A DNA stretch of 30,804 nt from Myxococcales bacterium (GTDB taxonomy: Bacteria; Myxococcota; Polyangia; Nannocystales; Nannocystaceae), in assembly GCA_016793465.1 (NCBI GenBank), contig JAEUJW010000005.1, forward strand, positions 1 through 30,804, read 5' to 3'. The notes below the pieces were generated by a model. It worked only from the letters and a program-made list of their open reading frames with translations. It was not told the DNA's origin and ran no database searches. The position numbers were made by a program, and so were the translations under genes. This document shows, piece after piece, positions 15,375-24,700 of the stretch; the stretch's first letter is position 1; each line of letters begins with the position of its first letter.

Positions 15375-18300
15375 TCTCCGAACTCCTGTTTGGCGGCTGC
15401 CCTGTAGCTCGCGCCCTTGGGGTTACGCGGCGAGATGCCGTTAATCCGGTTGCCCGAGGTGCCCCCTGACTTCTGGGCTCCTCCGTTCTTCTCGATGAGG
15501 AACTGCTCGCGGCCACGGATCGCATCGGGGTTTCTCGATGACTTGTCCAGTTGCGCTGAGCCATATCCTTCGGCGTTCATGTGGTGGCGCGAGTCGCGCT
15601 GGATGATGTTCTCCCGCGGCGTTCCAGTGCCGCTCGTCCGCCCCGAGTATACCTGGCCAGTGGTCGAATTCGTCTTCGTGTAGCTCTGGTACGTCTCAAC
15701 GGCGTCAGAGGCGTCGCTGTGCCTGGCGGCGTCCGCGGCCTTGTCGGCGCCGCGGAACCAGCGGTAGCCGTCCTTGATGTCGCCCGCGCTGATCGGGAGG
15801 ATCTCGCTGCCGAGGGACAGGGCGGAGAGGACGCGGCTGCCGATGCCGGCCTCGGTGCTGACGATCGTCGCGGCGTCGTCGACCATGCCGCTGAACTCGT
15901 CGACCTTGTCGTAGCCCTTGGTAGCCCACTTCCAGAGGCCCTTGCCGACCTTGACGCCCCAACTGATCCAGCCGTGGCCGGTCGGGTCGATGTGCTGGAC
16001 GGGGTTGTTGGCGGCGTAGCGGTAGAGGTTGCGCTCGCCGGGGCGATCGAGGTGGGCGGCGGGGTTCTGCAGGTAGTACGGGTCCGGCGACGACCAGCGG
16101 CCGAGCGCGGGCAGGTAGTGGCGCGCGCCGAGCACGACGGCGCCGGAGGCGGGCGTGTCCTCGGCGCCGGTGAAGCGGTAGTCCGGGCCGCGCTCGCCCT
16201 CGGCGCGCCAGGCGAGCGCGGGGGCGCCGTAGGGGTCGTGGGCGTCGCGGGCGATCGGCTCGCCCTGGTGATCGAGGACGAGGGCGGCGCTGCCGAGGCG
16301 GTCGGAGACGTGGTAGCGCGTGTGCTCGTCGGGAAGGAGCGGGCGACCACCCTCGTCGTGCTGGCAGCTCAACGCGGCGAGGACGAAGAGCGCGAGCTGA
16401 CCGGCGAGGCGGGCCGGGCGGGCCAGGCGGGGCCAGGGCCGACGCGGGCGCCAGCCGGCGCGGGTGAGGGCAAGCGCGACCATCAGGAGACCGACCAGGG
16501 CGGCGGCCGAGCGCGGGGCCGGGTCCCTGTCCGGCTCCGGGAGCTTCGCGGTGGTCTCGGCCACGCGCTCGTCGTTCCACCAGATCCACCGGACGAGGCG
16601 GCCGTCGCGGACCTCGACCTGCTTCGAGAAGTAGAGGGTCTCGCGCTCGAGATCGCCGGTCGCCGAGAACTGGCGGCGGATCGCCTCGGCGCCGGCGTGG
16701 TCGTAGATGTGCTCGGTGCGCTCGCCGTTCGCCGCGGTGAACGACTGCACGCGGCCGTGGGGGTCCGCGCGCCAGGTGCCGGCGGGAACGGGGCCCGCGC
16801 CTGAAACGGTCGCAAGGCGGCCGGCGGGGTCGTAGGCGAAGCTCTGGCCCCGCGCGCCGGTGACGGCGTGCGGCTGGGGGCCGTCGTATGTGTAGTGGGC
16901 GTCGCCGCTGCGGGTCAGGTTGTCGTCGTCGGCGTAGGCCCAGGTTTGGACGCCGTAGAGGCCCTGGGCGCGCGTGAGGCGGTGGAGATCGTCGTAGGCG
17001 AACTGCTGGGATTCGTCCGGGGCGTGGTGAGCCTGCGTGCTCGCGAGCAGGCCGGCGACGTCGTAGGTGTGCGTGTTGTGCAGGAGAGCGACGTCGCGGC
17101 GGGTGACGCGGTGGGACCGCAGGCGGCCGGTGCGGTCGAGCACGCGGGCGTTGCGAACGTCGCCCGCGAACTCGTGATCGATCCACCGCCCCCGCGGGTC
17201 GTAGCTGGCGGCGGTGATCCAGCCGGCGAGCGGCGCCTCGAGACCCCGCGCGGTGTACTCGCGCCGAAGCTCGGCCCCGTCGGGGAAGACTTCGCGCAGA
17301 ACACGGTCCTGGGCGTCATACTCGGTGCCCTGGACAAGCTGGACGGGGCCGGCCTGGGCGGCGAACTCGCGGGTCACGCGGACGATGCGGCCGCGGGCGT
17401 CATGGTCGAACGCGACGCGGCCGGCGGCGTCCAGGACGGCCGTCAGCTTGCCGCGGCTGTACAGGGCGGCGGGGTCCTGGCTGCGGTCGTAGGTGTAGCG
17501 GACCTCGCTGGTGAGCTCGCCGGCGGGGTCCAGCGCGCGCTCGGTGAGCAGACGGCCGACGCGGTCGTACGTCCACAGGACGCGGGCGCCGGTGGCGTCG
17601 CGGCGCTCAGTGAGCTGCCCCGCGGCGCTGAAGGACTGCAGCACGGTGCCGGCGTCGAGCGTGTCGACGCGCAGGAGCCGTCCGGCGCCGTCGTGGGTGT
17701 AGTTGCTCGCGTGGCCCTCCGGGTCGATGTGCGCCCGGAGGCGGCCCGCGGCGTCGTGCTCGTAGCGGTGGACGATGTGGCGATCGGGGCGGACGGCGAC
17801 GTGGGCGACGACGCGGCCGAGGCCGTCGAATTCGCGGCGCTCGGGCGAGACGCTGTAAGGCGGCGCGGGGTGGATGTCCTCGTTGTCGTAGTCGTCCTGC
17901 GCGAGCGGGTCGTGGCGGGTCAGCGACTCGAGGCCGTCGGCGTCGCGTGTCGCGGTGACGCGGCCGAGCGCGTCGCGCCAGGTCTGGGCGCGCGGGGCTC
18001 CTGCGGGCAGCGGGACGCGGATGCCGGGTACGAGCGCGTCGGCGGAGAGCGCCTCGCCCTCGATCGTCTCGGCCACGGCGCCGGCCGTGTCGTAGACACG
18101 GCCCTCGGCGAGCACGGCGGCCGTGCCGGAATCGTCCGCAGTGACGCGGGCTTGCAAGCGGCCGAGCCCGTCAAGCTGGCTAAGCTCGAGCTCGACGTCA
18201 TCCTCGCCGCTGACGCGCCGCCGCTCGGTGAGGATCGCGGGGCGGTCGGTGCTGCCGTCCAGGAAGTAGCGGTAGCGGACGGTCGGGCGCTCCGCGGTGT

Positions 18301-21235
18301 CGCCCGGGAGGACCGCCGCGATGTGGCGGCCGAGGCCGTCGTAGAGCGCCTGCGTGGTCGCTCCGCTCGGGGCGGTAACGGTGAGCGGCTCGCCGTGGCG
18401 CACGTCCCAGGTCGCGCGGGTGACGAGCGGGCCGTCGGCCGCGAGGAGACGCTCCTCCACCGGGAACAGGCCCGCGCCGTCGTAGTCGCGCTCGAGCGTG
18501 CCGCCCTCGGCGTCGCGGATGCGGGTGACGTTGCCGTGCACGTCGTGGGTCTGGCGCAGCGACGGGAGCCAGTTCTCGGCATCGGTCCAGGTCTCGGCGC
18601 GCGCGACGAGGCCGCGGCGGTCGGCCTGCCCCAGCGGGAGGCCCTGCTCGGCCTCGCCGTCGTAGTAGGTTCGCGTCGCCGAGACCTGGACGCCGTCGCC
18701 GTCGGTCACGACGACCTCGGCGGGGAGGGTCTGGGGGCCGTCCGGGACGGTGGGGGTGGCGTAGGTGGTCGTGGTGATGCGCTCGTCGCCGGGCAGGTCG
18801 GCGCCGGTCTTCAGGTCGACGCGGCCCATGGCGCGCTCCTCGACGATGTTGCCGGCGGCGTCGTGGTCCCACTCGGTGCGGACCCGGGCGGCGGCGCCCT
18901 CGGGGCCGTGCTCGACGTGGTAGGTGTCCGTGGCCGAGCGGCGTGCGGCGCGGACGCCCGGCAGGAGCGTTTCAGTCTCGACCGTGTGCACGGTGCGGAC
19001 CAGGACGCCGTCCGGGTCGGCTGTGGTCTCCTCGAGGAGCTGGAGGCCGCGGGCCTCGTCCTCGCGACCGAGGTCGTAGCGGCGTGTGGTGATCGCCGTC
19101 GCGGTGTAGCCGTCGCCGTCGCGCGTGTGCGTGTGCTCGGCGAAGCCGCGCAGCTCGCCGCGCGCGGGGTCGAACCAGCCGCCCTTCGGGTGGTAGCTCG
19201 TGGTCCGCGTCCACGCGGCGCAGTCGCTCTCGACGGCGCCCACCAGCACCGGGGCGGGCGTGGGGGGCGTGCTCGGCCAGGGGGCGCCCGCGGCCGCGTC
19301 GGCGGCGGCGAGCTGCGCGGCCGGCTGGTAACGCAGGTCGACGCGGTAGCCGAGGCCGTTCTCCTGCGCCTGCAGGAGCCCGGGGCGCTGCACCATCGGC
19401 GACCAGTAGCGCCAGGGCTGCGAGCCGTCGGTATCGACGCGCAGGAGGTCGACGGTCCCGCTGCCGTCCACGTCGCTCAGGATCACGACTTCGTCGGCCT
19501 CCAGCGCGGGCCACGGGTGCGCGCCTGCGGGGGCGTAGGCGCCATCGAGCTGGTTGACCCACAGGCTGACCTCGTCCTGGCCGACCCGCACGAGATCGGC
19601 GGCGCCGTCGCCATTCATATCGGCGAGCTCCCAGCGGTCGGTCTCCGCCATCGTCGGGACCCCGGACATGTCGGCCGCGTCCTCGAAGAAGCCGAAGCCG
19701 GCGCTCGCGGCGACGAGGATGCGCTGCTCGGCCTGCATGACGCGCACGAGGTCCGGGAGGCGGTCGCCGTCCATGTCCGCGAGCTGCACGCCCGGGTCGC
19801 CCAGGCGCAGGCCCGCCGGGGGCGGCGGGACGGGCTCGGCGGGGTCAAATCCCGGGCCGTCCCAGCGTTGCAGCAAGGCCCACCCGTCGCCGGCGCCGTG
19901 GTGCATGATGTCGACCCGGCCGTCGAGGTTGAGGTCGACGAGGGCGACGCGCGGATCGGCGAGGTCGAAGCTGACGTCGATCGTCAGCGCGGCGGAGTTA
20001 TGAAAGGGCGCGGCGTCGTCGCCGAGGAAAATGAACGCGTCGCCCTGCCCCGGCCGCTCGAGGAGATCCTGGATGCCGTCCCCGGTCAGGTCGGCGAAGC
20101 GCGCGGCAGGGCCGATCGCGGCGGTGGGCGCGTTCGGCAGGTCAGTCCATTCGGCGAGGGCCCGGCCGCCGAGGTTTCGCCGAAGGCGCCAGGCGCCGGG
20201 CTGACCCTCGAGCAGATCGGGGAGCGCGTCACCGTCGACGTCGACCCAGGCCCGGCCCGCGGCGGTCGGGTCGAGCGCGGGGGCGTCCGCGAGCTCGAAG
20301 CGCTCCAGCGTGTCACCTGGCGCGGTGTATTCGAAGCGGAGCGGCGCAGACGCGGCCCCGTCGGCGGCGACGGTGACGACCTCGGCGAGCTGGCTGCTCG
20401 GAGCCGTGGGCGTCCGCGCATAGCGAATCTGCGTGGTGCGCACGGGCGCCCCGCCGGCCTCGGTCCGGATGGCGGCCAGGCGGTGGCCGAGCACGCTGCG
20501 AAAGCCTGGGGCGCGCGTGACGACGGGGTCGGGCCTGGGCTCGTAGTCGAAGTGCACCGCGGCGCTGCCGTCGTTCCAGGCGATGCTGGCGAGGAGCGGC
20601 GGGTCGCTGCCGTCCTGGCGCGTGTAGGTGAAGTCGATGCGGTTGCCGTGGGGGTCGAGGATCGCGGACAGCTCCAGGCGGAACACGTCCCCGGCCTGGG
20701 CGAGCCGCGCGTCCGCCGTGAGGCCGAGCAGGTACTGCGTGCCGTCCGTCGTGCGCGCGGTCATGCTGCCGTCCGGGTTCTCCGTGACGAGGACGGGCGG
20801 CCCCTGCTCGATGCGCTGGCGGAGGATACCGGGCGCGACGAGGGTGAGCTCCTCGCCGTCGCCCAGGTTTTTCAGCGTCCAGACGTCGCCCCCGTCGTAG
20901 CGCGGGACACCGCGACGCAGCGACCGCTCGATCGCCGGGAGGTGCAGCGACCAGCCGAGGCCGAGCACGTCGACCCCGGCGCCGGGGTGGTAGTGCAGCG
21001 CCAGCTCGGGCACGAGGCCCGCGCGGCCGGGCGGGACCCCCAGCGGGAACGACAGCTCCGGGAGGCCGCTCGCGGGCCCGACCTCGTAGCCGGTGCCGAG
21101 CCCCTCGATCGAGGCGGGACCCCGCGGCAGGTTGATCGCGGTCGCCAGCGTCGCGCTGGTGTCGGCGTGGGACGGGTTCGGGGCGCCGAGCGCGAGCGCG
21201 GCGACCAGGATCGGGAACGCGAGGGAGCGGTGCAT
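15371..21235 (-). CDS. secreted SpvB/TcdB-Rhs toxin with Tox-URI2-like nuclease tip
   Basis: The 1954-aa product starts at ATG 21235 with a Sec signal peptide (MHRSLAFPILVAALALGAPN). Residues about 41-300 match the SpvB/TcB N-terminus (GLGTGYEVGPASGLPELSFP). Five or more FG-GAP/VCBS calcium-type repeats follow (VDVDGDALPDLL, LADMDGDRLPDLV, LADMNGDGAADLV; about 325-600), then the TcdB middle region (NGLGYRVDLRYQP, about 632-720), and YD repeats from about 790 to 1500. The Rhs core (YRFTG...ARHYLPALGRWSSPDP...NPVQHIDPTG) ends near 1750. The last 110 residues carry VYSGRTSG, RRDSRHHM-like spacing, AIRGREQFLIEKNGGAQ and GNRINGISPRNP, as in Tox-URI2 GIY-YIG nucleases. Two hydrophobic segments (about 1576-1593 and 1610-1625) interrupt the shell just before the core. 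This is the fused B+C component of a Tc-like toxin: a shell enclosing a nuclease. Confidence 0.92.
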   Translation of the reverse strand: MHRSLAFPILVAALALGAPNPSHADTSATLATAINLPRGPASIEGLGTGYEVGPASGLPELSFPLGVPPGRAGLVPELALHYHPGAGVDVLGLGWSLHLPAIERSLRRGVPRYDGGDVWTLKNLGDGEELTLVAPGILRQRIEQGPPVLVTENPDGSMTARTTDGTQYLLGLTADARLAQAGDVFRLELSAILDPHGNRIDFTYTRQDGSDPPLLASIAWNDGSAAVHFDYEPRPDPVVTRAPGFRSVLGHRLAAIRTEAGGAPVRTTQIRYARTPTAPSSQLAEVVTVAADGAASAPLRFEYTAPGDTLERFELADAPALDPTAAGRAWVDVDGDALPDLLEGQPGAWRLRRNLGGRALAEWTDLPNAPTAAIGPAARFADLTGDGIQDLLERPGQGDAFIFLGDDAAPFHNSAALTIDVSFDLADPRVALVDLNLDGRVDIMHHGAGDGWALLQRWDGPGFDPAEPVPPPPAGLRLGDPGVQLADMDGDRLPDLVRVMQAEQRILVAASAGFGFFEDAADMSGVPTMAETDRWELADMNGDGAADLVRVGQDEVSLWVNQLDGAYAPAGAHPWPALEADEVVILSDVDGSGTVDLLRVDTDGSQPWRYWSPMVQRPGLLQAQENGLGYRVDLRYQPAAQLAAADAAAGAPWPSTPPTPAPVLVGAVESDCAAWTRTTSYHPKGGWFDPARGELRGFAEHTHTRDGDGYTATAITTRRYDLGREDEARGLQLLEETTADPDGVLVRTVHTVETETLLPGVRAARRSATDTYHVEHGPEGAAARVRTEWDHDAAGNIVEERAMGRVDLKTGADLPGDERITTTTYATPTVPDGPQTLPAEVVVTDGDGVQVSATRTYYDGEAEQGLPLGQADRRGLVARAETWTDAENWLPSLRQTHDVHGNVTRIRDAEGGTLERDYDGAGLFPVEERLLAADGPLVTRATWDVRHGEPLTVTAPSGATTQALYDGLGRHIAAVLPGDTAERPTVRYRYFLDGSTDRPAILTERRRVSGEDDVELELSQLDGLGRLQARVTADDSGTAAVLAEGRVYDTAGAVAETIEGEALSADALVPGIRVPLPAGAPRAQTWRDALGRVTATRDADGLESLTRHDPLAQDDYDNEDIHPAPPYSVSPERREFDGLGRVVAHVAVRPDRHIVHRYEHDAAGRLRAHIDPEGHASNYTHDGAGRLLRVDTLDAGTVLQSFSAAGQLTERRDATGARVLWTYDRVGRLLTERALDPAGELTSEVRYTYDRSQDPAALYSRGKLTAVLDAAGRVAFDHDARGRIVRVTREFAAQAGPVQLVQGTEYDAQDRVLREVFPDGAELRREYTARGLEAPLAGWITAASYDPRGRWIDHEFAGDVRNARVLDRTGRLRSHRVTRRDVALLHNTHTYDVAGLLASTQAHHAPDESQQFAYDDLHRLTRAQGLYGVQTWAYADDDNLTRSGDAHYTYDGPQPHAVTGARGQSFAYDPAGRLATVSGAGPVPAGTWRADPHGRVQSFTAANGERTEHIYDHAGAEAIRRQFSATGDLERETLYFSKQVEVRDGRLVRWIWWNDERVAETTAKLPEPDRDPAPRSAAALVGLLMVALALTRAGWRPRRPWPRLARPARLAGQLALFVLAALSCQHDEGGRPLLPDEHTRYHVSDRLGSAALVLDHQGEPIARDAHDPYGAPALAWRAEGERGPDYRFTGAEDTPASGAVVLGARHYLPALGRWSSPDPYYLQNPAAHLDRPGERNLYRYAANNPVQHIDPTGHGWISWGVKVGKGLWKWATKGYDKVDEFSGMVDDAATIVSTEAGIGSRVLSALSLGSEILPISAGDIKDGYRWFRGADKAADAARHSDASDAVETYQSYTKTNSTTGQVYSGRTSGTGTPRENIIQRDSRHHMNAEGYGSAQLDKSSRNPDAIRGREQFLIEKNGGAQKSGGTSGNRINGISPRNPKGASYRAAAKQEFGE

Positions 21236-21345
21236 GGCGGTCACTTGGGCCAGAGCAGCGCGCCGCTCTGGCTGGTAGGGGTTATTGGTCACCAGCGGAT
21301 CGCCGCTGGATATCTGGAAGGACCATGTGGGCGGGCGGCCCGCTC
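21236..21345. other. intra-operon spacer before the Rhs gene
   Basis: This is the only sizeable gap between the 132-aa gene and the Rhs toxin gene. The Rhs frame stays open through it to 21457, but the translation there is Arg-rich and no signal peptide would result, so the ATG at 21235 is the better start. No clear ribosome binding site or terminator is seen. Confidence 0.4.
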
Positions 21346-21744
21346 TCACGAGGCGGCAGACGGCGCGCTGGACAACCGCCACGTGGTCTCCAGCACCATT
21401 TCGAGGTCTTCTCCGTCGTGGAGTCGTTCGGCGACCTCGTCGCAGAAGTTGGCCCACAACTGGAGCGTGTCCGTGTAGGCGCTCTCTTCCTCAAAGATCT
21501 CGGTGGCTCCGAAGGAGCGGCGCACGACATCGTCGGCGAACGAACAGACCCCGGTGACGCTGGCGAACGGGTGCTTCGTCGGCTGCATCACCGGCTGCTC
21601 GCTGATCAGGTTGAGGCGCACGATGTCCTTGAACGCGATCGCGAACAACAGCACCGCAGGACCGGGCGAGAGGTAGAAGATTCGCTCCCCGTCCGGGTAG
21701 AACAGGAAGGGGAGCGGGTCTGTCAGCTTCACTTCACGGGCCAT
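21346..21744 (-). CDS. small protein between TcA-like and Rhs genes
   Basis: The 132-aa product is not recognised. It starts at ATG 21744, 3 bases after the stop of the 1298-aa lipoprotein gene, so the two are translationally coupled. It has no signal peptide. Residues 10-45 form alternating hydrophobic strands (PFLFYPDGERIFYLSPGPAV, then a short hydrophobic run LLFAIAF), and the C-terminal half is acidic and helical (EEESAYTDTLQLWANFCDEV). Size, acidity and position between the two large toxin parts would suit a cytoplasmic chaperone or adaptor for the Rhs or lipoprotein partner, but this is inference from context only. Confidence 0.75.
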   Translation of the reverse strand: MAREVKLTDPLPFLFYPDGERIFYLSPGPAVLLFAIAFKDIVRLNLISEQPVMQPTKHPFASVTGVCSFADDVVRRSFGATEIFEEESAYTDTLQLWANFCDEVAERLHDGEDLEMVLETTWRLSSAPSAAS

Positions 21745-21747
21745 GGT

Positions 21748-24700
21748 TCACCCGCAGCTCGGCGTGAAGGTGCCAAGGCCGTCCGGCGCGAGGGTGCCGG
21801 CGCGGTGGCGGATGCGCAGCACGACGTCGGAAACGTGCCGGAGGTCCAGATCCGAGTTCGCGGGCGCTTGGCCCGGCGGCGGGATCGTCAGCGTCCACTG
21901 CTCGCCGTGCACGGGCCAGGCGGCGTATCCGGCGTTCGGCCCGCCGGTGCCCCAATCGTTGACCCCGGCCTGGATGCTGATCTGCTCGCGCTCGAACTCG
22001 TAGGACACGTACGCCGACCACTGCGGCAGGTCGGCGCCGTCGCAGCGGCGCACGCCCGCGAGGCCCTGGCGGGTGAGGAGTACCTCGGCCTCCTTGTCGC
22101 CGAGGTAGTCGCCGACGAGCTTGACCTCGATCTGGTCGACGCGGTCGCTGCACAGCCAGCTCGAGAACAGCGCGTGCTCGAACGCCGAGAGCGCGAACGG
22201 CAGCGCGACGCCGCCGTCCGCCTGGTGGTGCAGCGGGTCCTGCAGAAGCGCGGCGAACTGCTCGGCCGACGTGGCCGGGCTGCCGTCGACATCAGGGACA
22301 TCGGCGGTCATGCCGAAGATGTCGGCGCGCAGGCTGACCTCGGTGACGTAGGGCTGGCCGTAGCCCTGCTCGAGGCGGTAGTCCTCGGCGATGCCGGCGA
22401 GGCAGTTCATCACGCCCGCGATGTCGTCGGGCGAACGGGCCGCCGCGAGCTCCTCGCGCAGCGCGGGCAGTTCCTGATTCAGCTCGTACTCGAGGGCGCG
22501 CAGCGCCAGGTAGACGCGGCGGATGGCCCGCTCGCGCGCCGGCAGGACCCGCCCGGCGGCCTCGAGCCGGGCCGCGAGGAAGTGCGGCCGGGTGAGCGCG
22601 TTGTCCGGGCTATCCTCGACCAGTAGCCCCACGGCACGGGCCCTGGCCTGGACGAGCGCGGCGACCTCCTGGTAGGCGCCGTACAGGTTGGTCGTGGCGG
22701 TGCTCCGCGCCAGTTCGGCCTCCTCGGCCTCGATCTCGAGCAGGAGCCCCTCGGCCCGGATGTTTTTAACAAGGGCGACCGACGCGGCGCGGTGGATCTC
22801 GAGCTCGCTCTTGCGGATCGCCGCGTCGATCTCGGCGTTGACCGCGAGGATCTCGGCCTCCTCGCCGCGCTGCAGCTCGTCGAGGTCGTTTTGCAGCCCC
22901 GCCTTGCCCTTCTCGCTCGCGCACTGGTTGTTGGCGGTTTTTCGGATCGTGCGCTCCTTGGCGTCGCACTCGGCGAGGGTGGCCATGATCCCCGCGAGGT
23001 CGGGGGTGGAGAACCCGAAGATCGCCGGCCCGGAATGCGACTGCGCGATGTACATGGACGTGCAGCTCGTGGCGAGCTCGTCGGCCTGGACCTCCGCCAG
23101 TTGCTTGATGCGGCGGCACTCGGCCATCGCCTCGGCCTGCACGAGCACCGAGCGGCTCTGGCCGGCCTCCTCCTTGATCTGGAAGATCTGGCCGTGGGCC
23201 GCCTCGATCTCCGTGGCGAGGTTCAAGGTGATGGCGACCTCCTTGCCGAAGCGCTCCTCCTCGACCGCGATGGCGTGCTGGTTGTTCGCGCTGGTCTGGG
23301 CGGCGTGGCGGATCCGCAGGCCGGCGGCCGCGACGGCGGCGCGCAGGTCGGCGATCTGGCCACCATGCTGGCCGCAGGACGTGAGGTCCGGCGTGCTCTC
23401 GCCGGGGAGGCTTCCGCACAGGGCGCGCAGCTTGGCGTCGTACTCGGACTCGATCTGCAGCGTCGTCGCGGCGAGGCCGTGGGTCTTCTCCTCGTATTCG
23501 CGCGCCGTCTGCCAGGCGTCGGCGGCGATCTCATCGAACTGCGAGACCTCGTCGGCGGCGAGCGCCTGCACGGCCTCGAAGTTGGTCCGCCCCTTGGCGA
23601 TGTCCTCCGGGCCGAGCGCGAGCGGGACGTAGGCGGCCGTGTAGCCGAACGGCGACGCTCCCGGCCCGAGCTCGTCATGCACCGCGGCCAGGAGGTCGAG
23701 CGCCGGGCCGAGCGCGTGCAGGCCCGGCGCGGCCGCGGGGTTATCGGCGAGGCGCTCGTGCAGCTCGGCCGCGGCGGCGTGGGTGGCGATCGCCGCGAGG
23801 TGGACGGCGGCGCGCACGTCCTCGGGGTTCTCGCCCGCACGATGCGCGAGGCGGGCCCACTGCGCCGTGGTGCGGGCGAAGTCGGCGACGAGCTGCAGGG
23901 GCGCGAGGTGGGCGTTTGCGACGTCGAGGCCGGCGTCGTTGTCCACCACCCACTGAAGGCCGGCGACGTAGCCCGGCGTCAGTAGGGGCGCGAGCGCGGC
24001 GGCGAGCCGCGTGCGGTCGGCGGCGAGCAGCGCCAGCTCGCGGGCGAACGCATCGGTCACCGGTTCGCCGAGGTCGTCCTTGAACGCGAGCGCGACGTCG
24101 ACCTGCGCCTCCGTCGACAGCAGGTCGGCGACGAGGGCCTCGTCGGCGGCGTAGACCGCGGCCAGGGCGACGATCGCCTCGCCCCACGGCCCCGGCGTCA
24201 GGGCGCCGCCGTGGCGGACGAGCGCGTGCCCGCAGCGCATCGCGGCGATGTCCACGCACGCGCGGCCCTCGTCCGTGTAGACGGGGGTCTCGGCGGTGCA
24301 GTCGTCCCACGTCCACTGTCCGGCGGGGGGCTTCACGTCGCCGCCGCCGTGCAGCGCGGCGAGCACGGGCCCGAGGTTGTAGGCCGCGTCGCGCAGGTCG
24401 ACACCGCACGCCGCCATCTCGTCCGGGTCGCAGATGCCGGCCTCGCACGCGTCGCACGCGGCGGACGGCTCCGGGAGCTTCTCGGCGGTGCCGTAGAGCT
24501 CGCCGAGGCCCTCGCACGCCTCCGTGTCGAGGCCGGGCGGGGCGAGCCAGTCCGGCGCGGCGGCGTCCTTGGGGACGTGGTTCGGCGCGTGGACGACGCC
24601 GGTGAGCGGCCCCTGGCGGTGCAGCGCGAAGGTGCCTTCCCGGGGCACCGGCGCCGCGCGCAGGCCGGTCGTCGTCTCGAGCGCGGTGCCCTCGACGCCC

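Noticed and set aside
16868..21478. A 1536-codon open frame on the plus strand opposite the Rhs gene
   Set aside because: It is the antisense shadow of the Rhs coding sequence: highly Ala/Gly/Val/Arg-rich with no recognisable motif, while the minus strand encodes clear SpvB, FG-GAP and YD repeats.
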